Below are positions 22,870 through 36,000 of a stretch of DNA of 64,000 nt, piece after piece. Source of the stretch: Stichopus chloronotus (lineage: Eukaryota > Echinodermata > Holothuroidea > Aspidochirotida > Stichopodidae); assembly GCA_021234535.1 (NCBI GenBank), contig CM037838.1, forward strand, positions 21,087,009 through 21,151,008. The letters are read 5' to 3'. A program made the position numbers and the translations under genes. The notes beneath the pieces are model-generated. The model searched no databases, was not told the origin of the DNA, and saw only the letters and a program-made list of their open reading frames with translations. The stretch's first letter is position 1. Each line of letters opens with the position of its first letter.

Positions 22870-24025
22870 GGACAATCCACTCCCTATTTGATTGTCCGAA
22901 ATACATTTTGGTTGTCTGAACAGAAAACAAAAAGACAAACCTTCAGATATGATTATGAGACCAAAATTTTTGTTGTAGTATTAATGAATTATGTTCACAC
23001 AACATCATTGGACTCCTAACATTATTTATATACTTTGTATTATTGACTGATAGGGAGTATTTTGCAAAATACCACACAAACCAAAACTATGCCAGGAAAT
23101 GGGCAGGCTATGGAGTAACAGGTATCAACTCACTGCATATTGTCTGTTGCTTTGGCATCGCAAATAAGTCTAAATCATGGAAAATAAGTGGACATTTACA
23201 GTAGTAGTGTACCTCCTTCAGAGCGAGATTAATTGTAAGTCCCAAAAGAAACTGGCTATTTTCCCCATGTGTAAAGGGCTATGAGGATACATAATTAATT
23301 TGAAAACAATTCTAAGTCCATGCAAGAAAAAAAAACGCATGACAAGGTTACAAGGATACGCAGTGCGAATCAGAGCTCACATTTTTTGAGACTACAAGCG
23401 TATGCAGGCATAAATTGTTTGATCTATTTTTAGGTCGGAGACTACGAGGATATGCAATCATCACGTCATGTCCTGGATGTGTTTTTAAGAGACTGCGGGA
23501 TACACATTCAAAAGCGGAATGACCATGACAAAATCATTCTAAGTGTATTTTGAAGAGACTGAGGATATGTAGTCAAGGTTCCATTTCGGCCTATAGATAA
23601 TCTCTGATTTGAGAGCGACTCATCATTATTCGCCATCTTGTTGTGAAGAGGCTACAAGGATATGCAGTCATACAGATTGAAAAATTTTTGAAGGCTACTG
23701 AGTACGAGGGTACGCAGTCAAGGTTGGTGACTGCGTATCCCCGTAGCTGGGCCTGAGGTGTATCTGCAATTGTGCCAACTGATAGAATGTGTGTAAGTGA
23801 GTAAATACTACATAGCTCTTGTTGCGGAGCAAACCAAGTAGGAAATTGTTCTATTGTGGTCTGTTGAAGGAGGATATGAAATACTATTACCACTTTTAGT
23901 TGGTGAACTTCCTTTGAGAAAGGTCCATTGGACAACCAGAAAGAGTGAATTTTGGTCGTATGCTCTGAATTTATAGTACTTAAGTCATCTCAGATGATCC
24001 GACTGTAACCATTGAATTTTAGCTC
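22870..24025. repeat. Dispersed repeat, copy A, with internal tandem array
   Basis: The left end (AAATACATTTTGGTTGTC..GAACAGAAAAC) and right end (CCAGAAAGAGTGAATTTTGGTCGT, later CCATTGAATTTTAGCTCTG) are shared with a shorter copy at 29310-29610. Between them, about 23330-23760 is a degenerate tandem array whose units contain GAGACTACAAGGATATGCAGTCA-like words. Confidence 0.75.
23330..23765. repeat. Degenerate array of (A/G)GGATATGCAGTCA units
   Basis: About seven diverged units of roughly 60-65 bp each contain a GA-rich lead, CTAC(A/G)AGGATA(T/C)GCAGTCA and a variable spacer. The last one is followed by an inverted copy (GTGACTGCGTATCCCCGTAG near 23728), giving a local hairpin. Confidence 0.7.
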
Positions 24026-24029
24026 TGGT

Positions 24030-25131
24030 GTAAGTCTTTTGTATTCATTAATACACATAGACCTACGTTTTGGTAAATAATGCTTCCCACGCCTAGATTT
24101 GCAGGAAATGGCAATTCCAGACCATATAACTTACAGTACATTTTTAGGCCACATATATTTAATGTAATGAAAAATTTCTGTAGTAACTAAATAAATGAAG
24201 GTGTTTGTTATTATACCCCATGGCCACTGTTGTACTTTTCACCTAAAGCAGTAAGGTGCATCTTAGCCAAATTTATTGGCATAAATTTCCACATGTGCCA
24301 AAGGCTTTTTGTTCGAAAGGTTGTACTTTTCAGGATGGGTATTGATTAGACTGCTACGTGGAGTGCCTAGTTTGTAGTGACTGAGTGACATATAGAGAAC
24401 ATGCTCACTTTCCTGGGTCTGGTGCAGCTTTGTGTATTCTTCTCAAAACTACTGTTGGTGTGTATTCAGTGCCTATATAGCTGGAAGGTAGGCGCAGTAT
24501 GGTACATTTCATAATAACATCTGGGTGTGGAACATTGGAGGCACTGATTGCAAGTAATTAATACAGTAATAAAAGGTGCCAAGTAAATGAATGAAGGTGG
24601 GTAACAATAGCCAACACTGCCTAAAGATATTCATATATCAGTGCATTTCAGTTACAAATGTTCAACATGAGGGGAGTGCCCGGGGAAGACGAGAAATGGT
24701 GGGAATATGTGAGTGTGCTAGATTGTTATTTACTCAGTCTACAATCTCTGAGACACTTGTACCAACTTTACAATTGATTACTCTCATAAAAATTGTATTA
24801 AGTAATATCAAGTTTCAAAGGTTGTTTTGACTGAGGTATCCTATAATTCCAGTATGTAAGAGAATCTTGTTTAAAAACACGCTTCTAGCATGTGGTCTGC
24901 TCAGAGAATACAGTGCTTGCAATATAGTAGATGTGTGTGCTTACAAATGCTACAGTATAAGGATGTTCAAGTTATGTTGCTGGTACAGTATTGTTGCCTT
25001 TTCTGTACATTGTAATTTCATTCAATAAACTTGTTTTTTTTAATGTTTCCAACTTTGCTGCTTGCATTTACAGGTAAATTCTAGACAGAGAGCTGTAGCA
25101 TCTGTCATTTAGTGCTAGTATAGATGGTCCC
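24030..25131. other. FPGS upstream region, no gene seen
   Basis: AT-rich sequence without a recognisable ORF. An acceptor-like TGCTTGCATTTACAG ends near 25073, so the FPGS 5' UTR may be spliced. No TATA box or GC-rich promoter is convincing. Confidence 0.4.
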
Positions 25132-25319
25132 ATGAAGAAATTTTGCAGCCTCTTGCAAAGAGTGAAGTGCAGCCAGGAAAAGAAATTCTTGTACGCTTCT
25201 CGACAGGTCTTCTCGAGCTGCTGTGTTCAAACTGCATTTTGCACCATGTCTGCTGCTCCAAGTACTTCGCAGGAGCACCGGAACCCATTGATTTAGAAAA
25301 ATCAAAGAAAAAATATGAG
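25132..25319 (+). CDS. FPGS: FPGS exon 1: putative mitochondrial leader, broken reading frame
   Basis: The ATG at 25132 opens a leader rich in Lys, Arg, Ser and Cys with no acidic run ([12 protein letters not shown] at its start). A second ATG at 25246 begins [11 protein letters not shown]. In human FPGS two similarly spaced Met codons give the mitochondrial and cytosolic forms, so the same arrangement is inferred here. The leader frame meets TAG at 25294. The frame that joins exon 2 (residues EKSKKKYE before the donor at 25320) is one base off and has no ATG of its own between the stop at 25116 and the donor. One missing base near 25290 would reconcile them. Exon 1 may begin further 5', because a good acceptor (TTTACAG) ends near 25073, which would make the 5' UTR spliced. 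Confidence 0.68.
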
Positions 25320-26980
25320 GTAACAACAAGTCGTGTTTGCACCGGGGTACCTGACCGGCGATAGTCAGGGCACACATTTCTGAAATTGCTATCCAGATCC
25401 ATAGTTTCGCTGATGTATGTTGTACATGTTTAAAAAAAGGAAGAAAAAAAAAAAACTTTGAAACTTACTTTTTCGTTCTAAGAACACTTCGCTGTCATTC
25501 TGGTATGATGTGCAAAGCAAAATGTCATGTTATGACTTGGCAGTGCACTCACAGGCTATTGAATGCCATCTTTTTGGGTAGTCGGGCACTGGCAATGGAC
25601 TTTGTGTACCTGGGTTTCAAGTTTGGATATCAAGCAGGAAACAAATGACAAGATATTTGCGATCCTACTGTATGATAGCCGGACCTATGATTTTATAGAA
25701 TTGTAGTCGTAACGCTATCGTTAGAACTCGTTAATTTGCAAGTTTGCCTCATATTTTCAAGTAATTTCATTACACAATCATTCCTGATAGTTTTTTTTTC
25801 AATGAACTGCCTTTTTTTTTTGGGGGGGGGCTGGTGATGGGTGTGCTGTCATTGCGCATCATTTGACAGTTTGGAATATGCCCACCTTTAGACATCTAGC
25901 GGAGGGCACAACGGATTGTGCAGGCCTGTGCAGTATGCACAATGGTGTAATGTTTACAATATGACATCATTAAATATGCACAAAAAAAAAAAAACTGGAC
26001 AAACTATCCAATGTTATCAATAATGTTACATTGTTTTCCTCCCTAAAGGAAGCTGTCAAAAAGTTAAACATGCTGCAAACCTCCTCTGAGGAAATGGAAA
26101 AACTTCGCAAGATAAAAGGAGCTGTTGTCAAGCGTTTGCAGGGCCCAGATTCTCTAGTATCTATGCAGAAGTATTTGGAGAGGTGCGGAATTATGGTGAG
26201 GACGTAATGACTGCATACAGTAGTGACTAGAACATTTGTTCTTGCTTGTTTTTTTTTTGGCAAATGTTAATGTGAAATCTCTTTTATTTGATTATTAGGT
26301 GCTTTCTTTTTCTCTTACTCGTTAATATAGTTTGAAGGTTCTCTTTTTTTCCACTGCAGCAAAAGTACTGTGTTTGGGTCTGTGCAGCACATTGTTAATT
26401 CATGCTTAAGGCATACCACATGTCTTATATTATGATCTCTGCCAAAAGAAAAGCAAAAAGTTCAATGTGCGTGTGCATGTAGCAGAGAACAAACATAATC
26501 TTTACACATGCAATGGCATAATTGAACTTTTTTGGTGGAGGGTGGGAGTCTGAGGTTTGATGTTTACAGCATGTACTGTTGGTGAGAATACTTTCCAGAT
26601 CCTTGACAAAATCTACTGTCTGGACTATAAACAGTTTTACTTCATTCTCACACCTACCCCAGCTGCCTTTGATGATATTCTTTACCTCAGAAACTCCCAG
26701 TCATAGATGCAAACACATTGGCAAACAAATTTACTAGTTGTTAAATTGTGTTTTCCTGTTTAGTCTTTTCTTTCTATGATTTCCTTTGGCATGTAGATGG
26801 AAGACATCAATGAACTACCGATCATACACGTCGCTGGAACGAAGGGAAAAGGCTCTGTGTGCGCCTTCTGTGAGAGTATACTCCGTAGCCATGGACTCAA
26901 AACTGGTCTGATCACGTATGTATGTTGGACGGTTGAAAGGTTGTACAGTACGCACGTACATACATGTGTGTGTGTGCATG

Positions 26981-27014
<34 letters not shown>

Positions 27015-30000
27015 GTCAAAGTCCCCATTGATTAATTCTGTTGCTTAGCATTGAGTTGATATTATCTGGAGTTAGTTTACATAGGAAAGAAGAATGTTGT
27101 CACATAGGATAAAGCAGCTAGTGATTTTCTGTCGCATGCCTTTTCAAAAGCACAGAACCAAGTGAAACGTCAAACGGTTAAGTCAAATTGAACTTGACGT
27201 TTTTTACGTCGGTAACGCCCATTGTCTTGGATTCTCTCTAAAACTTGCTTTCTGCTATTAAGTGTTAACACATCCATTACAGACTGGAATTCTGGTGGAC
27301 TTATATTGCTCTCTGTCAATGTGATGGCTATATACCCCAGTAGAAGGTATCAGTGGTTCTTGCTCTAAGGATATAACCAGTATTAAACCTGCAACACCCG
27401 TATTGCTTGCACCACCCTAAAAGTGCCACAATTTGTAATCTGTTGCAGTTTACCGAAACATCAGATTAGAGTTTTTTTTTCCTTGTCGAGCAAAATGGAT
27501 ATCAAAATATTAAACTGTTTTTTTTTTTTTTTTGTGAAGGAGAAGAAGAAGCCTTGCATGGAGGACAGTAATAATAAAGGAAGCAGTCGTGTTTTACAGT
27601 TTCTCTTCCTAACGCTGACTTAACACGGTTTTTGTGTCAGTCTTCACATCATTATTCATTGCATTATTAGCTCTGTGGTCAAGACTGCTTGCCAGTTGCC
27701 AGCATTGTTGCCAGTTTCGTGTTACATCGTTACGTGTCGCCGGTATTAAGAGATGGCCATGCTCTCTTTAGGGGAGAGCAGGTGGTAGGAGCCACTGTAT
27801 TGTCGATGCTTGATCATGGCAATCTTCCGGTCAATACTCCTCATTGCATCTCTTCAAGTGTACGTCTCACCCCGTGGCAAGTCCCCGTGTCAGTGAACCT
27901 ATTTTTCCCACTCCGGTAGGTCTCCCCACTTAATCGAAGTCCGGGAAAGGATCAGAATCAACGGAAGACCGATCGACCGCAAAAAATTTGCTGACTACTT
28001 TGAAAGGATCCACAATCTCCTGGAGATGTCCAAGGTTGCGTTCAAAGGAGAAATGCCGATGTACAACAAGATGACGTTTGTGATGGGCATCTTCATCCTA
28101 CTTGATGAGAAGGTGAATTTGTAGATCGTCACAGGTTGAATTATACTCCTCTGTGTATCTTGTACCCTCGTCTCTTCATGGAGGATGTAATTTGACATGT
28201 GTGTGATCTTGAACTAATCTTAATCATTTTGAAAAGAATTTGAAATATAGTCAAAAGCCATGCATATTGCCTAAGTATTTGCTGTTACCAAACGAAAACA
28301 AAAAAAGGAAGGGAAAAAAAAATGCAGCAGCATCCTGGAACTATTATCTCCTCCTTCAAGAGCATTATGTCTGCTTCCATTAAATTCATCATGAGGAATG
28401 GTAAAAACAAAAGTATTCAGCTAGGAAGAAGTAAAACAAAACAGCAGAGAAATAGAAAATAGCTTCTTTGATAACTAAGTCAAACAAGAGGACATCAGTA
28501 GTAAAACAGATGCAAGCCAAAGAAAATGCCAAAGTTTTTGTGAATATTCTTCTTCACTCACTCGCAAGTCACCATTTGATTGCAAAATACAGTATGTGAA
28601 TGGTAACACGACACATGCACCTTTACAACGTGGATACAGTGACCTCATCACACGAAATAATGTTCTGTATATGATATATATTCTTGTTGAAAACTAAGAA
28701 AGTAACTAATTGTGTGATGGATATTATTATTAGACATTGATATTATTATATTCTCTGAGCATAGGAAAATAAGAATCAGCTTAATAGAAAATATACCTAG
28801 CTTGACTATGTATTTCACATTATCTTGCACATGCAGATGTGCTTTGTCATATACTTTGGACATGGCAACGTGCTGCACGTGTCAAAGTGTAAGTTGATAT
28901 TCAAACATCCTCTTTGGCTCCCCTTTAAGAGAGAAACTACAAAGGAATTGACGAATTAACAAAATTTTCCCCACCCACCTAACATCATGATGGTGCTCTT
29001 AGGGCTTCTTTTGTTTCTTGGGGTGGTGGGAGGGGGTTGAGATGGTACAATTGGGCAAATTAAGTAAGAGCCATTTGAAAGTACAAACAACTCAATCTCA
29101 TGTGAAAGTTGAAGCAATGAGTGCTCCTTGTGCTGATCAGACCTGTAAAGGGTGTGTTGTCGCAACCTTGGAACTCTGACCGTATGGTGAATCGAGAAGT
29201 AGCAGCTTCTGCAAACTGTGTATCACATAAGGGAAAACTGTAGAATATGTGTTTATGGATCTTTTTCAAGCCTGATTTTTAAGAATAATTCTAAGTTGTA
29301 GACAATCCCACTTCTCATATTTTCTTGTCAAAAATGTATTTTGGTTGTCCAAACAGAAAACAAACAGACATACATAAAAACATGAGATCGACAAATAGAT
29401 CAGTATTATGCTAATGTTACTGCAAGTGAAGGACAATAACTAACAAAGTATTCATGTTTACTTAAAAGGGGAACTCTGCTTCAGAAATTTACTCGTTAAT
29501 ATGTTGGGCTTCCAGAAAGAGTGAGATTTGGTCGTCTGATGTGATGTTCACTTGTCTTGGAAGATCAGACGACCGTCCAATTTCAGCCCTGTCTTTGCTA
29601 CTTCTTACCCTCCAACATTTCAAATAAAAAGAAAGTGGCTAAGTTCATTGAATATTTTTGTTTGATACCAAGTCTCGGTATCTAGTGTACAACTCCAGAA
29701 CAACATTTCCAGTACTAATAAACGCAGCTTACGATGAAATTTAATCGTGAAGAATCTTTGACGCTAACGGTAGTTTGCAAGGTGCACAGGCAAACTCTCA
29801 TTTTTTCCTCAGATATTTCAGTGTTACGGAGGATGAACGAAGAACTTTACGATGATTTCGCACAAAAGTGGGAAAAGTGTAATCACTCAATAGTGTCATT
29901 TAGTCCAGTGTGCTATCTTTTTCCATACATCCAGTTTTTGTCTGTCGTAGAGTGGTAACGTCCTCAATGATGTCTTTTCTGCACCTGAAGAATCGGCGAA

Positions 30001-33000
30001 CTGTAACACATTCCTGAGACAAGATGACATTCGCTGCACATTCGACAATTTACAAATTGGCATTTCTCTACTCACTTTAAATACTGCTGTAGTGTGTTCT
30101 CCCCCCATCCCCTCTGTGTAAAGTATTACACAGAGCCATTTTTTCCACTTCAAGATCAAATGACATTCATCTCGAAAAGAGCTGGCTTCATTCAGAAGTT
30201 GCAGAGTGAAACCCTGAATTATGATCTGATGGAATTTTTTTTTCACATCTGTTACAGTTTTATGAGATGATGGCCCATCAAAGTTTGATGAAAATGCAAA
30301 TTTGATGACAGGGAGTGTTCCATACTGTCAATTTTTTTGTTTTTGTTTTTTGTTAGACCTATGTATAATGTCTCTCAATTTCTTTATTATTGGATGTCAG
30401 ATTTTTAAGTGATGTCAATTTTGTAAAGAAGACAATACATGCATCGCAAAATACTGTTGGGGACATTCAAAATTTTCAATCGTCCTTCAAACAAAGGTCA
30501 AATAAACAGTGGATAACATTTGGCATATCATATGAGTCTCTCACTTGGTGTCCCAAATTTGCATATTTGGCTTATGTTTATTCATGATGCATTCATAAAG
30601 CAAACTTTGCAAAATACTGCTTAAAAGCTTTATGCATTTTGATGGAAATTGTGGCAATTTTCAATGTATTTAATGATTAATTCAGTCACTATTCTAGAAT
30701 GTATTTTTCATGTCACATACATTAAACAGTCATTATTGCTGGCACATTACTTTGAGCTATTCAGTCAGGTGCTGAACAGGATATGAAATCCAGTAATTTG
30801 CCTTCAAAAAGTGGTAAAGCACTTGTTTACGATACCTTTTTCCCTCCGCCCATGAGGTCGACGTGGCAATACTCGAGGTCGGCTGCGGGGGAGAGTACGA
30901 CTACACCAATTTCATACGCAGACCCGTCGTCACAGGGATCACTTCCCTGGGGTTTGATCATATGGCAACCCTGGGAGACACACTGACTAAGATAGCATGG
31001 CACAAAGCAGGCATCTTCAAGGTTAGTAGTTTTAGGTGAATTGATATGCACATTGTACTGATAGGAAGACATGTAGGGTTGCTATTTGCAGCTGATGCTA
31101 TGTTTGACACAGTTTTTGCTTGATATAGTGTGCACAATTTGACAATTTTTTTGGTGCTTTCTTTAAATATCTGTTACAAAAGTTGTCCCTCCATTCAAAA
31201 GTGATCATTGAGAGTTGGCCAGTTTTCCTTTCTTGTCAAGTACTCTATGATACATACATAAGGTTCATATGTGGGTCACCAAGATGGCTTCTAAAAATTC
31301 ACCAGTTACTCTTCATATAGTTACCTTTATTCATTTCTTGTTTTCTTTTTTTCTGTGTATCCTTTGCAACCATACTGAAGTTTGTACAGTTGGGAGAAGA
31401 ATTTTTACTAATGGGGTTGTTAAGGGTCAGTGTGCTCCTTTCTGTTTTGACCTTTAATTGAAACTGTTTTGCTGGATAGATTGGAAAAAAGTCAGTCTAG
31501 GTGGGATTAAATTTACACCATCCAGTAATTCCATGATCCATTTTCAGTCTCAAGTGTTTGAAAACAAACATCATGTCTTTCAAACTTGATGAAAAAAAAA
31601 GACAAAAAAAAAACAGTATATACAAAGCAGATATTTCAAACAATGTTGAAGTTGAAGTAGCTGTTGTCATTAACTTTTCCAAGGTGTAACTTCCCTTTCA
31701 GCCTGGCAGGGCGGCGTTCACAGTACCGCAGCCAATAGAAGCGATGGATGTGATTGCGAACAGAGCCAGAGAACTTGAGGTGAGTCATTGAGTCGACAAG
31801 AATAGTTTGTTGAACATTTGACAAAAGTAAGTGGAAGGAAACAAAGTAAATTACAGCGGAATGGTGTAAAGTGACGCAAATGAAATGCGACTGGATTCAG
31901 TTCAATCGTTAGCAGTCCGTCACTGTTGCCCGAGAGGTCCAATGATTTAGCTTTCAGTAGGTTTTGTCATCTATTATTCTGCTCCTGGGTTTTCAGTCTG
32001 CATCACGTAACCCTATTATCTTTGGTGTTCTACCCCTGCGTCCGCCCCGTCATACTCCACATTGATCACCCCTCTGGTGATCCACTGGTCAAGAATGCCA
32101 TTCTTGTTCACAGTCTCCTCAACAACGGTCATCCCTCTCAATCATTACGACCTTTAAATTCACGGTTTTATCGGAGACGACTGGATCGTACAGAATGTGC
32201 ATACAGTGAGTGAACACTACTTTGAACATCCTGTATATAGCACCTGTATTCTCCTTCATAGCAACGCATCTTGGTATCTACATTCATGGGTAATGATTGC
32301 TGTGTGCTTGCATTGGGTATCAGGATGCCGACCGATGGTATCAGCACCTGATTCGGAAATTGCTACCTGACTCCAAAGTTTGATTATGTACATTGTACGT
32401 GTGCCATAGTCAGCGTGTATGCAACTACGAACACATCATTGTCATGCCCCAACATAAGACACATGGTGATTTTTTAAAAAGCAAGGCAAACTGTCCTATT
32501 ATAACTTCACAATGAATTCATAGCCTATCAGATTCTTTACTTTTGGAAACCCGGGTACCCGATCTACTACCGATACCAGACCTGTTGTCATACTTTTGGG
32601 ACACCACATCAAAAGTAGAATATTAAAGAGGTGATATCACTTTGTAAAAAGCAAGAAGAGAGGGAACATATCGGAGGAACATTAAAGCAAACAAAACAAG
32701 AATGTTTGTCTCAAAGGCCATAGCAATCAGACAGATGCAAAAGAGTGTCAGTGTTCTCCACAGAGGACTTGGAGGGGGCTGGGCAGTCTGCTCCTGAATT
32801 AAAGTTTTCTCTCCAAAATGGCAGCTACCCCTATAAAGTCCTGTCCCCCTTCCCCTGCAGAAGCTCTGTACAATTATAATAAATTATAATAAAATTATAA
32901 TAAAATATGACAATTGATAGGCTACAGCCATTCTGAACTGAGCAAGCAATCATAAAGTGACACCATTTTTCATCATTTAGCATCTCAATTATCAAGAAAT

Positions 33001-36000
33001 TCTGGATGTAAGGATGACCATTCTCCCCTCATACCCCTCCTTTGTGATTGTGTACATGCTTTGCGTGTTACTTCCCCCTTCCCTTGGAAATCTGTGTAGA
33101 ATTGCGAGTGTGTATGTTCGACATACGTTTTCAAGATGAAATTTACAGTTTCCAAGAAAATGGTGTAATTCACAGGCAACGAACATCAAAATGACATTTT
33201 TAGAGTACATTAGATATACTCCTTCAAAAATTACCAGCGATGAATCTTCCATTCTTATCCACAGACTACAGTGCAATGTGTGCCTTCCCTAGAAAGGAAT
33301 AATTTTGGTAACATCCTTTCGCCCAAACTTGGTCTTCATGGCAGACATCAGCTCGTCAATGCTTCTCTTGCAGTCAAACTGTGTCAAAAGTTCTTGGAAG
33401 TAACCAAAGGTACATCATTCAACAGAGAAGGTAATTTGTGCTGAAAATACAGCTTTGGAAAGAAATTTCTGAGTAAAGAGTAATCTTTGTGTGTGAGTTT
33501 GACATCAGAGACAATTTTGCTGCACATAAGTGGCAAAAAGACATATTTTTTTTAGTAATTTTTTTTTATGTTTTTTTGATGATGCGAACTTTCTCCAGAA
33601 TCGAATTAGGTATTTTGCTTCTCATTCTGGCAGTCAACCTTCTGATCATATGGATTGTTCTCACTATTTCATCCATTGAAATCCATAGTGTTTCACAGCC
33701 ATAATTTTTTTTTACTCCGTCATCTTTTAAAATGGAAGAGTTTCTCATTGGTGTTCTTGTGACAGTACCCGCAGGGGATAATGCACCAACCGAACATTCC
33801 ATGTCAGCCGATGGAGATGGTACCGACGGTCTTTCTGTGGGAGTGGAATTTGGCATCAAGACCTCTGACCCCATCGTTTTGCCCGAGTACTTCGTATCAG
33901 GTGAGCTCTGTGATTGGTCGGGTTGTTGTCTCGCTCTGGCTGACAGAAATTTTTGTTCTTCTGTTTATCAGTTTTGTGACAATAAGAAGTTTATTGTAGT
34001 TTTGTATGAGTGAAGAATGAATACAAACACAAATGTAAAATGTTAGTGATTGTGTCAAGAGCTTGCTGCATTCCAAAAAAATAAGCATCACTGTAGAACA
34101 ATAATCCACAATGTGATACACATAGTGGCACAGCGACACGTGGCTGTAGCTTTAATTGGCAGTGTCTGGTGAAAAGGTGTGATTTCATTTCACTTATTAA
34201 AACCAGTATAAACGACCAATATTTATAAAAAGGGGGGCATGCAAAAACAATCTAAGATCAAAAAGATTCCAAAGGGAGCAACAATGACAAAGTAATTTAC
34301 AATTATTATATGTGTGTAAATATTATGAGTAACATTGTGAAGGTTACTATGCCAAAAAGATTGCACTGATTAGAACTGCAGCAAAGGTTCTGAATTATCT
34401 GATTGGTTGAGCACCGCAGTGTGGAAAGGAAAAAAAATGTGAAAAGTATTTTAGCAGAATAGAAGGATCTCTAAAATTTCTTTTTGATTGCCCAATAGAT
34501 CCATTAGGGGTACGTGAAGTGGGTTGTTGTCATTTTAGTAACTTACCCTATTACCAGCTGCATTCACAAAACTAGATGCAACCTTGAGACTTTTTGCTTG
34601 CTAAGTATTGAGAAAATAATTACCTAAAAATACACCGACCTCTTTTAATATGGAAGTCTAGTCATGCAAATAAGTTTCAGATGACGTCAAAATGTTGAAA
34701 ACAAGTTTAGATTAAGTGATGAAGATTAAAGACAGAAGGACAGGAAATTGTGTATATTTCTTCTGCTTGCTCATAGAATATTTCACTTCATTCTCATTGG
34801 TGAAAGTAGAAGCAGTAAACTTAATGTGAGAGAAACTATGAAATTTCACATGGGCATCAAAAAGGCAAAGAAAGGCAAAATTTGCAGTAGCGAATTTCAG
34901 GATACTTTTAATTTGCTACTGCAATTGTGGGAGTACTATAAAAGGCCACGCCAAGATGGTCATGCACCTTCGGAGGTGCACCATCAGAAGCCACTCTAAC
35001 TTCTGATGTGGCAGTATTCACGTAAGCCTCTTAAAATGGCAGAAGTGACATGGGAAAAATAATGGTAGTAGCACCATTGGAAACCTCTTCAGATGGTGTT
35101 GGCAATATTGGAAGTCACTTTAAATGGAAGTAGCACCATTGGAAGCCACTTGAAATGGTAGGTGCACCATCAGAAGCCACTACAATGTCATTGGAAGCCA
35201 CTTGAAATGGTAGGTGCACCATCAGAAGCCACTGCAATGTCATTGGAAGCCACTTGAAATGGTAGTAGCACCAAATAGGAAGCTAATGGAAATGATGGGA
35301 GCACCATTGAAAGACATTTTATGGCAAGACCATCACAGGGAACAACTTACATATGGTGGGAGAGCACCATCAGAGGCGGCCGAAAATGGCAATAGTGCTG
35401 GCAGAAGCGACTACAAATAATCGGAGCATCATCAGAACTTCAAATAGTGGTTACAACATCAATAACATCAAACCTTTGCATGAAATGCCAAAACTTCCCA
35501 TGCAAAGAAAACTATAGTCACGTTGAAAACTGTTGAAACATAAGATGTTTTAATGATTGGTATTCAGTTTTGCACTGGAATAATTCATGCCATATGCCAA
35601 CTTTCTTATCATTCAGTTGCAACCACTGATTGTCTATGGTATGAAGTATGAGACTGCCTTTCAAGTCATATTTCCTTTTCCTGTCTCGGCAAGGTTTGAG
35701 AGACTGCTACTGGCCAGGTAGAAGTCAGACCATCAGGAGGGAACAAGTCACATATTACCTAGATGGTGCTCACACTGCCAGAAGCTTGCAAGCCTGCGTC
35801 GACTGGTTCTTGGAAGCCTCCGGCGAAGAGCGAAGAAACACGAAGGGCATAGTCCTCAGGATCCTTCTCTTCAATATCAAACTTTGGAAGTACAAGCCAT
35901 CACTTGTCAAACCACTTTTGGTAAGTTCAACATGCATTTGAAAGTGTTTTTGACACTCATATACATGCCCTGATTTGCTGCTTTACGGTAAGATGTTAAG

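Larger units (their letters stand above)
31022..35693 (+). other. FPGS introns 5 to 8
   Basis: The intron parts 31022-31701, 31780-33264, 33410-33774 and 33901-35693 contain no recognisable gene. The last one includes the GCACCATCAGAAGCC minisatellite listed separately. Short AT-rich expansions such as the repeated AATTATAATAAA near 32875-32905 are present. Confidence 0.65.

Noticed and set aside
33732..34013. 93-codon frame starting at 33732
   Set aside because: It is FPGS exon 8 extended into both flanking introns. The ATG is intronic.
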